Origin: Microbacterium sp. CGR2
Lineage (GTDB): Bacteria; Actinomycetota; Actinomycetes; Actinomycetales; Microbacteriaceae
Length of the DNA stretch: 64,000 nt
Assembly: GCF_003626735.1 (NCBI RefSeq)
Contig: NZ_RBHX01000001.1
Coordinates: 1,736,001-1,800,000 of the forward strand
Reading direction: 5' to 3'
Notes under the pieces: generated by a model
The model's database searches: none
What the model saw: only the letters and a program-made list of their open reading frames with translations
What the model was told of the DNA's origin: nothing
Translations under genes and position numbers: made by a program
Part shown: positions 14,781-22,975 of the stretch, one piece after another
How positions within the stretch are numbered: the stretch's first letter is position 1
How the letters are laid out: each line of letters starts with the position of its first letter

Positions 14781-15481
14781 CAAACCCCGTCCGCGCCGAG
14801 ATCGACGCCATCCTCGAGAAGGCAATGATCGGCGAGCCCCGCAACATGCAGCAGGCGATGGGGCCCAGTGAGATCGGGTCCGACTGCGACCACTGCGTCG
14901 CCGCCAAGCTCGCGGGCTGGGTCCAGATGGACGAGGCCGCATGGCTGCCGTGGGTCGGCACCGCCATGCACGCCTACCTCGAGGGCGTCTTCAAGAACCT
15001 CACCGACTGGCTCACGGAAACGCGCGTCTGGGTCACCTCCGAGATTCCCGGCACGTCCGACCTTTTCCACATCCCCACCCGCACTGTCGTCGACTGGAAG
15101 CTGGTCGGCGCCACCACGCTGAAGAGCGCCAAGCGCGGCCCGACGCCGCAGTATCGCGTCCAGGCTCACGGCTACGGCCTCGGATTCTTCCGCGCCGGCT
15201 TCGACGTGCAGAACGTCGCCATCTATTACCTGCCGCGCAACGCGATCAGCCTCAAGTCCGGCATCTTCTGGTCCGAAGAGTGGGATCCCATGGTCGCACT
15301 CAACGCGCTCGACCGCCTCGACGAGATCCGGGCGACTCTCGCGAAGTTCCGCACCACCGAAGCTCGCGATGCGTACATCAGCGGCCTGCCCCGCGCAGAC
15401 CACTGCTGGGACTGCCATCGCTACCCCGACGCCCCCAAGGCGGCGGCTCCAAGCTCCCTGGAAGCCATGATCGGCCTCTAG
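14777..15481 (+). CDS. Cas4/RecB-like exonuclease (PD-(D/E)XK)
   Basis: A 234-residue nuclease of the PD-(D/E)XK superfamily. Visible elements in order are H65 and E69 in GTAMHAYLEG, D95 in GTSDLF, D106 and K108 in VVDWKLVG, and Q125/Q129 in QYRVQAHGYG. Cys 37, 40, 210 and 213 (SDCDHC and HCWDC) could hold an iron-sulphur cluster as in Cas4/AddB. It probably resects DNA ends for phage recombination together with the SSB-like gene 40 nt downstream. ATGA overlap with the preceding gene. Confidence 0.85.
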   Translation: MTNPVRAEIDAILEKAMIGEPRNMQQAMGPSEIGSDCDHCVAAKLAGWVQMDEAAWLPWVGTAMHAYLEGVFKNLTDWLTETRVWVTSEIPGTSDLFHIPTRTVVDWKLVGATTLKSAKRGPTPQYRVQAHGYGLGFFRAGFDVQNVAIYYLPRNAISLKSGIFWSEEWDPMVALNALDRLDEIRATLAKFRTTEARDAYISGLPRADHCWDCHRYPDAPKAAAPSSLEAMIGL

Positions 15482-15520
15482 GAAGAACAAAAGAATCCAC
15501 AGAGACAAAAGGAGCACAAC

Positions 15521-16225
15521 ATGAACGAATCCCTCGACGACCTGCTGGCAGGCGGCGGAAAGACTGCGAAGTTCGAAACCGTCGGCACGCGCTGGAGCGG
15601 CGTGGTCACCAAGGCGGAGCCCCGCCAGGCGACGAACTTCGACACCGGCAAGCCCGACTTCTGGGACGATGGCCAGCCCAAAATGCAGGCGGTCGTCTCG
15701 ATCCAGACGGACGAGCGCATCGACGAGACCGACGACGGCGTCCGCGCCATCTACATCAAGATGTGGGGCGACCAGAAGAAGGCGTTCCGTCTCGCTGCGC
15801 AGGCGGCCGGCGGATCCCCGAAGCCCGGTGACACGTTCACCGCGACCTACATCGCCGACGGCGAGAAGCCGCAGCGTGGCTTCGCTCCGAAGATCTTCAA
15901 GTACGAGATCCAGAAGGCCAGCGCGCTGGACGCGATCGTCAACGGCACCGCACCCGCGGTGCAGCAGCCGGTCGCTCAGCAGCCGGTCGCTCAGCAGCCG
16001 GTCGCTCAGCAGGTGCAGCAGCCGGTCGCTCAGGCGGCCCCGGTGCAGCAAGCCGTGAACGTGCCGCAGGCAGGGCTCACCGCCCAGCAGGAGGCTCAGG
16101 TGAAGCTGCTGATCGGGAAGTCCCTCGAGGACGACGCGATCGCCGCGGTCATCGACGGCGCGACGCCCCAGGCCATCCAGGCGGTGCGCCTGCAGCTCGC
16201 AGCCGCGAGCAGCAACGGCTTCTGA
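15521..16225 (+). CDS. SSB-like single-stranded DNA-binding protein
   Basis: A 234-residue protein. The first 130 residues are beta-rich and fit an OB-fold (RWSGVVTKAEPRQ, QAVVSIQTDERI, AIYIKMWGDQKKAFR). Then comes a Gln/Pro/Val/Ala linker made of repeated PVAQQ units and a C-terminal helical domain of about 45 residues resembling a UBA-like bundle. This matches large phage SSB-type proteins seen beside exonucleases in actinophages. The ribosome site AAGGAG lies 8 nt upstream. A strong hairpin follows the stop. Confidence 0.75.
   Translation: MNESLDDLLAGGGKTAKFETVGTRWSGVVTKAEPRQATNFDTGKPDFWDDGQPKMQAVVSIQTDERIDETDDGVRAIYIKMWGDQKKAFRLAAQAAGGSPKPGDTFTATYIADGEKPQRGFAPKIFKYEIQKASALDAIVNGTAPAVQQPVAQQPVAQQPVAQQVQQPVAQAAPVQQAVNVPQAGLTAQQEAQVKLLIGKSLEDDAIAAVIDGATPQAIQAVRLQLAAASSNGF
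15965..16033 (+). repeat. 15-bp tandem repeats coding PVAQQ
   Basis: CAGCCGGTCGCTCAG is repeated three times head to tail (from 15965), then once more after a 6-bp interruption. It encodes the flexible linker of the SSB-like protein; the near-identity at DNA level suggests recent slippage. Confidence 0.85.
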
Positions 16226-16233
16226 GTCACGTA

Positions 16234-16265
16234 GCCGGGGTCCGCGCTCGCCCGCGGACCCCGGC
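16234..16265 (+). terminator. Strong hairpin after the SSB-like gene
   Basis: A perfect 13-bp stem (GCCGGGGTCCGCG / CGCGGACCCCGGC) with a 6-nt loop starts 9 nt after the stop codon. There is no T-run, so it may attenuate rather than fully stop transcription of the downstream membrane-protein genes. Confidence 0.6.
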
Positions 16266-16286
16266 ACTACAGAAGGGAGGGCGACC

Positions 16287-16415
16287 GTGACACTCATCGG
16301 AGTCCTGCTCGTCGCGCTGATCGTCGGCGCACTGGCAACGCTCATCATCATCACCCTCGTCGGCGCGGATCGAAAACTCCGCAGGGCCCGACGTGAATCC
16401 GAAACGGAGAAATAG
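16287..16415 (+). CDS. 42-residue single-span membrane peptide
   Basis: GTG start after AGAAGGGAGGGCGACC. The product is one hydrophobic helix (residues 3-24, LIGVLLVALIVGALATLIII) followed by a short basic tail (DRKLRRARRE), giving an N-out, C-in orientation. It ends 3 nt before the SPFH gene, so the two are almost certainly made together. It may be a partner or regulator of the SPFH protein. Confidence 0.7.
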   Translation: MTLIGVLLVALIVGALATLIIITLVGADRKLRRARRESETEK

Positions 16416-16418
16416 ACC

Positions 16419-17363
16419 ATGTTCCTGTTCATCCTCGCGATCATCCTCGCGATCATCGCAGTCGTCGGCGTGTTCGTCGCCACATCCTCAAAGGATCTGC
16501 GCTTCGGCGCGATCATCACCACCGCAATCACAGCGCTGGGCGCCATCATCGCTATCTTCTTCGCCACCTTCTACGCCAACGGCGTCGGTGAGGCGAAGGT
16601 CAAGGTCAGCTCCGTCGACCGGCAGGTCGTCGGGACTGTTGAAGAGCCTGGATCCGGCTTCAGAGCGCCGTGGGAAGACTTCGTCGAGTTCGACCTGTTC
16701 TCTCAGGAGCTGCTGTTCGCCGGCAGTGACGGCGGCGCCCCGAGCTACACCGGCGGCACGGTCAACGGCCGCGAGATCACCGTCTCTGTCGGCGGCGTCT
16801 CGGGCGGCTCCACGCAAGCCCAAGTCGACATGACCTTCGTCTACTCCGTGAACGCCGACGCCATCAAAGAGATCTACTCGGAGTACCGGTCGCAGGAGCG
16901 GTTCACTGAGCAGATCGTGACCCGCCAGGTGCTCTCGATCTCTCGGCAGGTGCCCTCCGAGTACAGCGCCATCGAGTTCCGCGGCTCCAAGCGAGGCGAG
17001 GCCGAGACGCGCATCCTCGACGCGCTCAACGAGAAGCTGGGCAAGTACGGGGTCGAATTCTCTGCGGTGACCATTCAGGACGTGCGATTCTCTGAGGACG
17101 TCGAGAAGTCGCTCACGTCCATCGAGCAGGCCAACCAGAAGGCGCAGGAGGCCGAGGCCAACCAGCGCACGAAGGAAGTCGAGAATGAGACGCTGATCGC
17201 ATCCGCTCAGGCTGAGGCGGACGCCAACAAGATCCTGTCGCAGTCGCTGTCGGCACCCGTGCTGCAGCAGCGCTACCTCGACACACTGGCGAAGCTCGCC
17301 AAGGAGGGCAACCTCGTGGTCGTCCCCGAGGGCTTCAACGGCCTGGTGAACGTCGGCAAGTAG
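16419..17363 (+). CDS. SPFH / band-7 (prohibitin-stomatin-like) membrane protein
   Basis: A 314-residue protein with two hydrophobic N-terminal spans (residues 1-22 and 30-52), an SPFH domain (about 60-215, with DRQVVGTVEEPGSGFRAPWE and VTFS-like strands), and a C-terminal coiled coil rich in Glu, Gln and Ala (ANQKAQEAEANQRTKEVENE). Family members oligomerise at membranes and modulate proteases such as FtsH. In E. coli the homologous HflK-HflC complex influences the lambda lysogeny decision through FtsH, so a phage copy could modulate a host protease or membrane. That is inference. It is preceded by a 42-residue membrane peptide. Confidence 0.85.
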   Translation: MFLFILAIILAIIAVVGVFVATSSKDLRFGAIITTAITALGAIIAIFFATFYANGVGEAKVKVSSVDRQVVGTVEEPGSGFRAPWEDFVEFDLFSQELLFAGSDGGAPSYTGGTVNGREITVSVGGVSGGSTQAQVDMTFVYSVNADAIKEIYSEYRSQERFTEQIVTRQVLSISRQVPSEYSAIEFRGSKRGEAETRILDALNEKLGKYGVEFSAVTIQDVRFSEDVEKSLTSIEQANQKAQEAEANQRTKEVENETLIASAQAEADANKILSQSLSAPVLQQRYLDTLAKLAKEGNLVVVPEGFNGLVNVGK

Positions 17364-17455
17364 CCCAAGACCACAACTGAATACTCCGGTGAATGCACGC
17401 GTGGGGACGCGCGAGGGGAACCGGCGGCCTGGCCCTCCGAGGAACGGGCTTCACG

Positions 17456-17521
17456 GGCAGGAGTGCAGTAGGGCACAGCGCAGCGCGCATGCGTTACACG
17501 GGTTCGATCCCCGACCTGCCA
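17456..17521 (+). ncRNA. tRNA-like cloverleaf, non-canonical
   Basis: 66 nt fold as a cloverleaf: acceptor GGCAGG/CCTGCC (17456-17461/17515-17520) with a final A, D-arm GTGC/GCAC around AGTAGG, anticodon-arm GCGCA/TGCGT around a 7-nt loop, and T-arm CGGG/CCCG around TTCGATC (17503-17509), the classic T-loop. It lacks the usual two-nucleotide acceptor-D linker, and the anticodon loop GCGCGCA has no U33. It is therefore a tRNA relic, a decoy or a structural leader rather than an ordinary tRNA. Confidence 0.5.
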
Positions 17522-17562
17522 CGCAGATCAAGATCTTAAATTCGACCGAAAGGAGCAGCGTC

Positions 17563-20082
17563 ATCAATTCCATCGACAAAGCTCTGGCACTAGCCGACCT
17601 GGACATCTACGTCTTCCCCGCCTATGAGGCGGACGAAGTCGTGGACGGGCGACTGAAGGAAGCGAAGACGCCGCGCACGCGCAGGGGTCACCACGAGGCG
17701 GTCACAGACCGCCAGCAGATCATCACCTGGTTCACCCGCTGGCCGCATGCACTCGTCGGCGTCAACGCCGGCAAGTCAGGGCTCATCTGCGGTGACATCG
17801 ACATGGGCGAGGACAAGCACGGCAACGTGCACGACGGCTGGGCCACCCTCGTCGAGAACGGGCTGGACGAGCTGCCCGACACGTTCAACTACGAGACCCG
17901 CCGCGGCGGCAGTCACTACATCTACGAGCCAGTCGACGGGCGGTACCTGAACGGCACGAAGAATCACGTCACCCCCCAGGGTGTCGTGCTCGACTCGATC
18001 GACCGCCGCGCCGGCTCCTCGTACTTCATCTGGTGGGGCGACGAGGTGCCCACTGCTCGCGACGAGTTCGCGCCGGCGCCGGAGTGGCTCCTCACCCCGG
18101 CCACCGAGCCCGACTACTCCCCGTTCGGTGGCACCGCCGATGAGTGGCTCGCGAAATGCGAGCCCGGCGAGCCCGGCAGCTTCCTCCTCGAGTTCGTCGA
18201 CAACATCCCGAAGGAAGACTTCGGCCACGACGAGATGATCCAGATGCAGGCGGCCCTCATCGGCCTCGGCGCATCAGGCAAGCCCGGCGTCCCGTGGGCG
18301 CTCGACCAGCTCCGCCGGGAGTGGCTGCGACCGCCTTACGACACGGAGGTCTATCAGGCCGACTGGCTCATGGGACTCCGCGGTGCGATCGACAAGTACG
18401 GAGCTTTCGAGGGCGACATCCTGGCCGACTTCGCGGGGCCGAAGGCGGCGCCCGTGGAGATCGACTACGTGGATGCTGCTGGGCGCGTGAACGACCCCGC
18501 ATTCTTCACCGCCTGGACGTCGCTGCCCGCTGCAGTGACACCCGAGTCGCTCACAGAGCGCGTGCGGCACGTCCTCACCCTGGTCCTTGCAGATGGTGCA
18601 GTCAGCCGCCGGGAAGCCGTCGAGATCGCATGGAACGCAGCCGCGCGGAAGCACGCGGACTGCACGATTCAATCGCGCGAGGGTGTGGAGGCCCTCGCCG
18701 CCGACACGTTTCCGGGCGAGCGGCTATTCACGATGGAAGAGGCGCAGGCCCAGCCCGAACTAACCCAGGGCGCGAAGTCCAGCAGGCGCGTTCACCTACT
18801 CAAGCCGACCGAAGAGGCCGCGCTGGAAAGCATCACCTGGTGGGGCGACGGAAAGAGAGAGGAGAACTTCATGGCACGCATGCACGAGATCAACCCCGTC
18901 ATGAGCGAGGCGTACTACCGCCTGACGCGCTGGATGCTGCTCTCGCTCATTTTCGCGAGCAAGGCGGTCATCCCCGCGGAGAACGGCACCATGGTGCCCC
19001 TGAACTTCTACGGCATTCGCCTAGGCCCGTCCGGCTCCGGCAAGTCGGAGTCGCTGCAGCCGATCCAGGACATGATGGCGGCCTACTACCTCCCCGAGGA
19101 AGACCCCGACATTGGTGGAGACTCGACGACCGCCGGCCTCACGCAGGCTCTGATTCGCAGAGACGGCCGCACGTCGTTCTTCCACGCAGACGAGGCCGAC
19201 GCGGTCTTCCGCAGCTGGTCTGAGTCGCAGGGCGCGTTCAGCGGCATGAAGAACCGAATCATGGACATCTTCGGCAGCAAGGTGCCGATGCTCAACCGCA
19301 CTGGGGCTAAGGAAATCTCCGGCATCCGCGCCACGGCGTACCTGTGCGTCGATCTCACCGGAGTCGACGATCGAATCACCGACGCTATCGAGCCGCACGA
19401 TTGGGAGAGCGGGTTCGTCAACCGCTTCGTCTGGGCGAAGGGCGAGCGGAAGCGGATGTCCGACGAGCAGAAGATGTTCCGCATCAGAAGGCCTGGCCAG
19501 ACCGGCGGCAGAGGGATCGAGAACTGGTACGGCCAGTGGGCAGCACAGTTCCGTGCAGTCTCCGAGACCCGACTGACGTCGCCGGACGGCAAGCCGGTGT
19601 GGATCGACATGAAAGACGATGTCCTCCTGCGAGATGTCGAGGTGCAGAACCGCTTCGAGGCGCTCGCTCAGAACAGCGCCTACCCGGAGAGACTCAGGCC
19701 TACGTTCACTCGAATGACGATGACCATCCGCAAGTGCGCCGCGCTCGTGGCAATCACGAAGAGGCGCACTGTCATCGAGATGGAGGACTATCTCATCGCG
19801 CTCGAGCAGGCGGAGGAGTGGGTCGAGAACATCCTCGAGATGGTGGAAGCCACCGACGAATCCCCGCGGGCTCGCCAGGCCAACCGTCTCGCCGCGCTTA
19901 TCGCCTCGCGGCCGGGCCGGTCCATGAAGCGCACCGAGATCCACGCGCAGAAGGGCTACGCCGGCAACTCGAAAGACACCAACTCGCTGATCGACGAACT
20001 CGTCCAACAGGGGCGAGCGGAGATCCTGCCCATCGGCAAGACCGAAGCACTCATCCGCCTCGAAGAAGGGAGCGCAGCATGA
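17563..20082 (+). CDS. Primase-polymerase with DUF3987-type helicase domain
   Basis: A protein of about 840 residues. The N-terminal prim-pol (AEP) domain has the typical opening ALALADLDIYVFP and GDIDMGEDKHG with catalytic acids (about residue 77). The central ATPase has Walker A GPSGSGKS (about 488) and HADEAD (about 540). The C-terminus is a winged helix (about 775-835). It should prime and unwind during phage replication. No ATG, GTG or TTG exists near the domain start. A ribosome site AAAGGAG (17549-17555) points to ATC at 17563, 7 nt downstream; an upstream ATG at 17389 would run through the tRNA-like element. The start is thus provisional. Its stop overlaps the next ATG by 4 nt. Confidence 0.85.
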   Translation: MNSIDKALALADLDIYVFPAYEADEVVDGRLKEAKTPRTRRGHHEAVTDRQQIITWFTRWPHALVGVNAGKSGLICGDIDMGEDKHGNVHDGWATLVENGLDELPDTFNYETRRGGSHYIYEPVDGRYLNGTKNHVTPQGVVLDSIDRRAGSSYFIWWGDEVPTARDEFAPAPEWLLTPATEPDYSPFGGTADEWLAKCEPGEPGSFLLEFVDNIPKEDFGHDEMIQMQAALIGLGASGKPGVPWALDQLRREWLRPPYDTEVYQADWLMGLRGAIDKYGAFEGDILADFAGPKAAPVEIDYVDAAGRVNDPAFFTAWTSLPAAVTPESLTERVRHVLTLVLADGAVSRREAVEIAWNAAARKHADCTIQSREGVEALAADTFPGERLFTMEEAQAQPELTQGAKSSRRVHLLKPTEEAALESITWWGDGKREENFMARMHEINPVMSEAYYRLTRWMLLSLIFASKAVIPAENGTMVPLNFYGIRLGPSGSGKSESLQPIQDMMAAYYLPEEDPDIGGDSTTAGLTQALIRRDGRTSFFHADEADAVFRSWSESQGAFSGMKNRIMDIFGSKVPMLNRTGAKEISGIRATAYLCVDLTGVDDRITDAIEPHDWESGFVNRFVWAKGERKRMSDEQKMFRIRRPGQTGGRGIENWYGQWAAQFRAVSETRLTSPDGKPVWIDMKDDVLLRDVEVQNRFEALAQNSAYPERLRPTFTRMTMTIRKCAALVAITKRRTVIEMEDYLIALEQAEEWVENILEMVEATDESPRARQANRLAALIASRPGRSMKRTEIHAQKGYAGNSKDTNSLIDELVQQGRAEILPIGKTEALIRLEEGSAA

Positions 20083-20468
20083 ACCTCACGCCGCTAGAAG
20101 AGGCCCACTGGGTCTACACGCACCGCGAGGAGTATGACCGTCAGCAGCGCTATGACGCCGCCGTCTCGCTCTCTCAGTGGGGGCGATTCTCGCTCCGTCA
20201 GGTGGCCGCGATCTGCGGGATCGCCCACTCGACCGTGAAGGTGGTCGCGGGCTCCAAGTCCGAGAAGACCGGCGGACGGTTCAACCCCGCCTGTCTCCCG
20301 ATCCTCATCGACATCCGCGGCAGAAGGGTGCGCGGTGAGGCCGTCGACGCGGACACCGTCAGGCGTCTCGTCTCCACCGGCACATCCCTCGGCTTCGCGG
20401 CACGCCTCAGCGAAATCCCCGAGTCCTATCTCAGGCGCAGGCTCGAACGATCCGAGGAGGCAGCGTGA
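20079..20468 (+). CDS. Helix-turn-helix DNA-binding protein
   Basis: A 129-residue basic protein. The segment FSLRQVAAICGIAHSTVKVV is a helix-turn-helix, and the C-terminal part has a second helical unit (TSLGFAARLSEIPESYLRRR). It is translationally coupled to the primase-helicase gene. It may help load the replisome or regulate genes. Confidence 0.7.
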   Translation: MNLTPLEEAHWVYTHREEYDRQQRYDAAVSLSQWGRFSLRQVAAICGIAHSTVKVVAGSKSEKTGGRFNPACLPILIDIRGRRVRGEAVDADTVRRLVSTGTSLGFAARLSEIPESYLRRRLERSEEAA

Positions 20469-20836
20469 ACGACGAGACCATGCCACTGCCCGTCTACCCG
20501 TGGCCCATCAGCGAGGCGCGCATGGCGCTGCTCCGGGAGGCGAAGGCCCGTATTGACATCCCGATCCGCGTGGTCCCTGTGGAGGCCGCTCATGGCTCGC
20601 CTGGGCGCGTTCTGTGCTTCGGCCTGACGCCGCCGTTCATGTGCAAGACGGCGCCGATTGCGCCGCAGAACGTGTTGAGCGTCGACTCGATCGAGAACGC
20701 GCTCCGGTTCTGGCTCAACCCGTTCTCCGATGAGCGTCAGTTCGACGAGGCGCACTGGATGAGCAACGTCATGGGGTGCGACGTCACCCTCGTTGCCGAA
20801 GAGGACCACACGGGCAAGGTTCGATTCGATGTCTGA
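20465..20836 (+). CDS. Hypothetical early phage protein
   Basis: A 123-residue protein starting with GTG overlapping the previous stop. It has Pro-rich and Phe/Trp-rich strands (RVVPVEAAHGSPGRVLCFG, RFWLNPFSDERQFDEAHWM). No recognised domain. The homing endonuclease gene begins inside its 3' end. Confidence 0.6.
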   Translation: MNDETMPLPVYPWPISEARMALLREAKARIDIPIRVVPVEAAHGSPGRVLCFGLTPPFMCKTAPIAPQNVLSVDSIENALRFWLNPFSDERQFDEAHWMSNVMGCDVTLVAEEDHTGKVRFDV

Positions 20837-21353
20837 TTCCTGGGCACCCATCCCCGGCTGGGAGAAGCTCTACGAGGTGTCGAATGCCGGCCGGGTCCGC
20901 AGCTTGGATCGGCACTGTAACCGCGGGTTCCGAGGATTTGGCCTGGTGCCGGGTCGCCTACTGAAGGCGATCTACCGCGAGGGCTACCCCTCCGTCAACC
21001 TTCGGGATGGCGAGCGAGTGGAGCAACACGGTATCCATGTCCTCGTGGCCAGCGTCTTCGTTCCAGGCCGTGGTGAAGGGCTCGAGGTATGCCATCGCAA
21101 CGGCGACCGCCGCAACCCCCAAGCTTCGAACTTGCGGTGGGGCACTCGCCAGAGCAACATCCTCGATCAGATCGCGCACGGCACACACGCGCAGTCGTCG
21201 AAGACGCACTGTCCGCAGAGACACCCGTACACCAAGGCGAACACCTACTCGCCTCCATCTAGGCCCACTGCGCGCCATTGTCGAGCTTGCATGAGAGCCC
21301 GGCACCAGGGGATCGATCCATCGTCCGTCATCGTTGAGGAGGAGATCCGATGA
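20829..21353 (+). CDS. NUMOD4-HNH homing endonuclease
   Basis: A 174-residue free-standing endonuclease. NUMOD4 (WAPIPGWEKLYEVSNAGRVR, residues 4-23) is followed by an HNH nuclease core (VLVASVFVPGRGEGLEVCHR, then NGDRRNPQASNLRWGT) and a C-terminal Cys pair (CPQRHPY, HCRACMRARH) likely to bind zinc. Such enzymes nick or cut DNA at an unmodified allele and spread by repair. It overlaps both neighbours slightly, so it is embedded without disrupting the operon. Confidence 0.9.
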   Translation: MSDSWAPIPGWEKLYEVSNAGRVRSLDRHCNRGFRGFGLVPGRLLKAIYREGYPSVNLRDGERVEQHGIHVLVASVFVPGRGEGLEVCHRNGDRRNPQASNLRWGTRQSNILDQIAHGTHAQSSKTHCPQRHPYTKANTYSPPSRPTARHCRACMRARHQGIDPSSVIVEEEIR

Positions 21354-22000
21354 GCCTCTCGCCCGAAGGGACCGCCTGGGACGCCTACTTCGAGAAGTAC
21401 GGCATGAAGGGCACCGGCGCCAAGGCGAAAGCCGACCAGGACGAGTCCGACGAGACGAAGTTCGACCTGCTGGAGACGCGACTGCCGCTGGGCGAGCTGA
21501 CCGGCACGCAGGCGCGCATCTGGTCGGAGGCCGAGCAGGCAGGCTTCGAGCTGCAGGGGTACTCGTCACTCGTGCACTTCTACGACAAGGTGCAGAAGAC
21601 CAACGGAAAGACGGCCAATGCCGGCGACATCACCAAGCCCGCGCACGACTTCCGCAACATCTTCATCGGCGGGCACCTCGCGAAGATGAAGCTGCGCTTC
21701 CACGCGAGCTGGCTGGAGAGCGGATTCACGGCGTTCGTGTGGGATCCGGTGGGTCGCTACATGTACGCGAACTCGCGCGCCGAGGACGAGCGTGAGACCC
21801 ACTGGGTGATCCGCGGCTCCCAGGAATTCGAGCTGTGGATCGACGAATGGCGCGAGAGATTCACCGGCGACAGTCGCCGCCTCGAGAAGGAGCGCGCGGA
21901 GGCCCGCAAGCAGGCGCGACGGGACGCGATCTACCAGGACTACCTCGACTACCAAGACGGCGTCGGAAAGTACGCAGACGAGCGAGAGGAGGCGGCATGA
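21350..22000 (+). CDS. Hypothetical protein
   Basis: A 216-residue protein with an acidic start, a beta-rich centre (HAKMKLRFHASWLESGFTAF-like, VWDPVGRYMYANS) and a long charged C-terminal coil (RRLEKERAEARKQARRDAIY). I recognise no family. It is coupled to both neighbours by 4-nt overlaps and lies between the endonuclease and RuvC-like genes. Confidence 0.65.
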   Translation: MSLSPEGTAWDAYFEKYGMKGTGAKAKADQDESDETKFDLLETRLPLGELTGTQARIWSEAEQAGFELQGYSSLVHFYDKVQKTNGKTANAGDITKPAHDFRNIFIGGHLAKMKLRFHASWLESGFTAFVWDPVGRYMYANSRAEDERETHWVIRGSQEFELWIDEWRERFTGDSRRLEKERAEARKQARRDAIYQDYLDYQDGVGKYADEREEAA

Positions 22001-22212
22001 GCAAGGTTCGACCGACACAGGGTCTGCGCAACAAGCGCGCGAGAAGGACCAAGGAGCTGGTCATCGCGCTGAACGACGAGGAGCACAAGGCGATCTTCGG
22101 CGCCGCGGCGTTCACCCGCGACTTCGCTGCTGTCTGGGCGCGAGACGTGCTGCTCTCGCGCGCCGCTGGCCTCTACAGGCAGCGGAATCTCCTGGACGGG
22201 GTCACCTCGTGA
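21997..22212 (+). CDS. Small basic protein, possible ribbon-helix-helix fold
   Basis: A 71-residue basic protein. The arm GLRNKRARRTKELVIALNDE followed by two helices (EEHKAIFGAAAFTRDFA, AVWARDVLLSRAAG) resembles ribbon-helix-helix regulators. It is coupled to the RuvC-like gene by 4 nt. Its role could be DNA binding or regulation. Confidence 0.6.
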   Translation: MSKVRPTQGLRNKRARRTKELVIALNDEEHKAIFGAAAFTRDFAAVWARDVLLSRAAGLYRQRNLLDGVTS

Positions 22213-22727
22213 CCTTCCAGCTGAGCGCCGACCCCGGCAAGAACACCGGCATCTCGCTCGGATACTACGACGCCACCACGCCGTACCAGCTGCTCCAGCG
22301 TTGGCAGGTCCATCACGGGCTCGAGGGCTTCCTGCGGTGGCTCGACGCGGTCGTCGACGAGCTGGAGCACGTCGACGAGATCATCGTGGAGCGGTTCATC
22401 GCCAACCACGACGAGGACGGCGACCTCTCCGGCGTGCCGATCGAGGGCGCGATCGCGCTCTGGGCCCGCCAGATCGGCGCGGTGGTCATCTGGCAGACGC
22501 GCTTCGACAAGGGCGCACTCACTGGCTACCCGGACGACGCGGTCACCAAGGCGCAGCGTCAGCGGGTCCGGTTCGACTGGCTCGCCGAGCACGGCTTCGC
22601 GAAGGCCGGCACCGAGAACGACGACACCAACGACGCAATCACCCACGGCATTGTCTCGCTCAGGAAGCGGAAGCACATGCCGACAATCAGGGCCTTCTGG
22701 GGTCGTGGAAGGAAGGATGCAGCATGA
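22209..22727 (+). CDS. RuvC-like nuclease (RNase H fold)
   Basis: A 172-residue protein with the catalytic acids of the RuvC/RNase H fold: D8 in SADPGKNTG, E61 in IIVERF, and D138/D139/D142 in NDDTNDAITHG. It is likely a phage Holliday-junction resolvase or related crossover nuclease, shorter than host RuvC. GTG start in GTGA overlap. It fits with the exonuclease and SSB-like genes in a recombination module. Confidence 0.85.
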   Translation: MTFQLSADPGKNTGISLGYYDATTPYQLLQRWQVHHGLEGFLRWLDAVVDELEHVDEIIVERFIANHDEDGDLSGVPIEGAIALWARQIGAVVIWQTRFDKGALTGYPDDAVTKAQRQRVRFDWLAEHGFAKAGTENDDTNDAITHGIVSLRKRKHMPTIRAFWGRGRKDAA

Positions 22728-22975
22728 AGGAAGTCTGCAGTTGCAACGCGAGCTTCGAGTACGACCGCACCGGCGGGACCATGCCAGACGACCGGGTGGA
22801 GCGTGTCCACGAGATGCTGCTCGATTGGCGGAAGAGCCACCGCCACGAGTTCGCGCCGGAGCCCGAAAGCCATCCGACGATCCTCGAGTCCAGCTCGTCG
22901 CACGAGCGGGTCGACCAGTACCTGAGCACGGAGAACGACATCCCGTTCGGATTCACGCGGAACGAGGTTCGATGA
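22724..22975 (+). CDS. Small hypothetical protein
   Basis: An 83-residue protein with a CxC motif (EVCSCNASFEY) and an acidic helical centre. It overlaps the preceding and following genes by 4 nt. Function unknown. Confidence 0.6.
   Translation: MKEVCSCNASFEYDRTGGTMPDDRVERVHEMLLDWRKSHRHEFAPEPESHPTILESSSSHERVDQYLSTENDIPFGFTRNEVR

Noticed and set aside
14777..15481. Cas4 of a CRISPR system
   Set aside because: No other cas genes or array; the SSB-like gene next to it indicates a phage recombination exonuclease.
15965..16033. Short tandem repeats as a CRISPR-like array
   Set aside because: They have no spacers, are 15 bp and code for a protein linker.
14630..16567. A 645-codon open frame on the - strand
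   Set aside because: It is antisense to the exonuclease and SSB-like genes, whose motifs are clear; high GC makes long antisense frames common.
17389..17562. Upstream ATG for the primase-helicase
   Set aside because: It would add 58 residues read through the tRNA-like element and has no ribosome site; kept only as an alternative.
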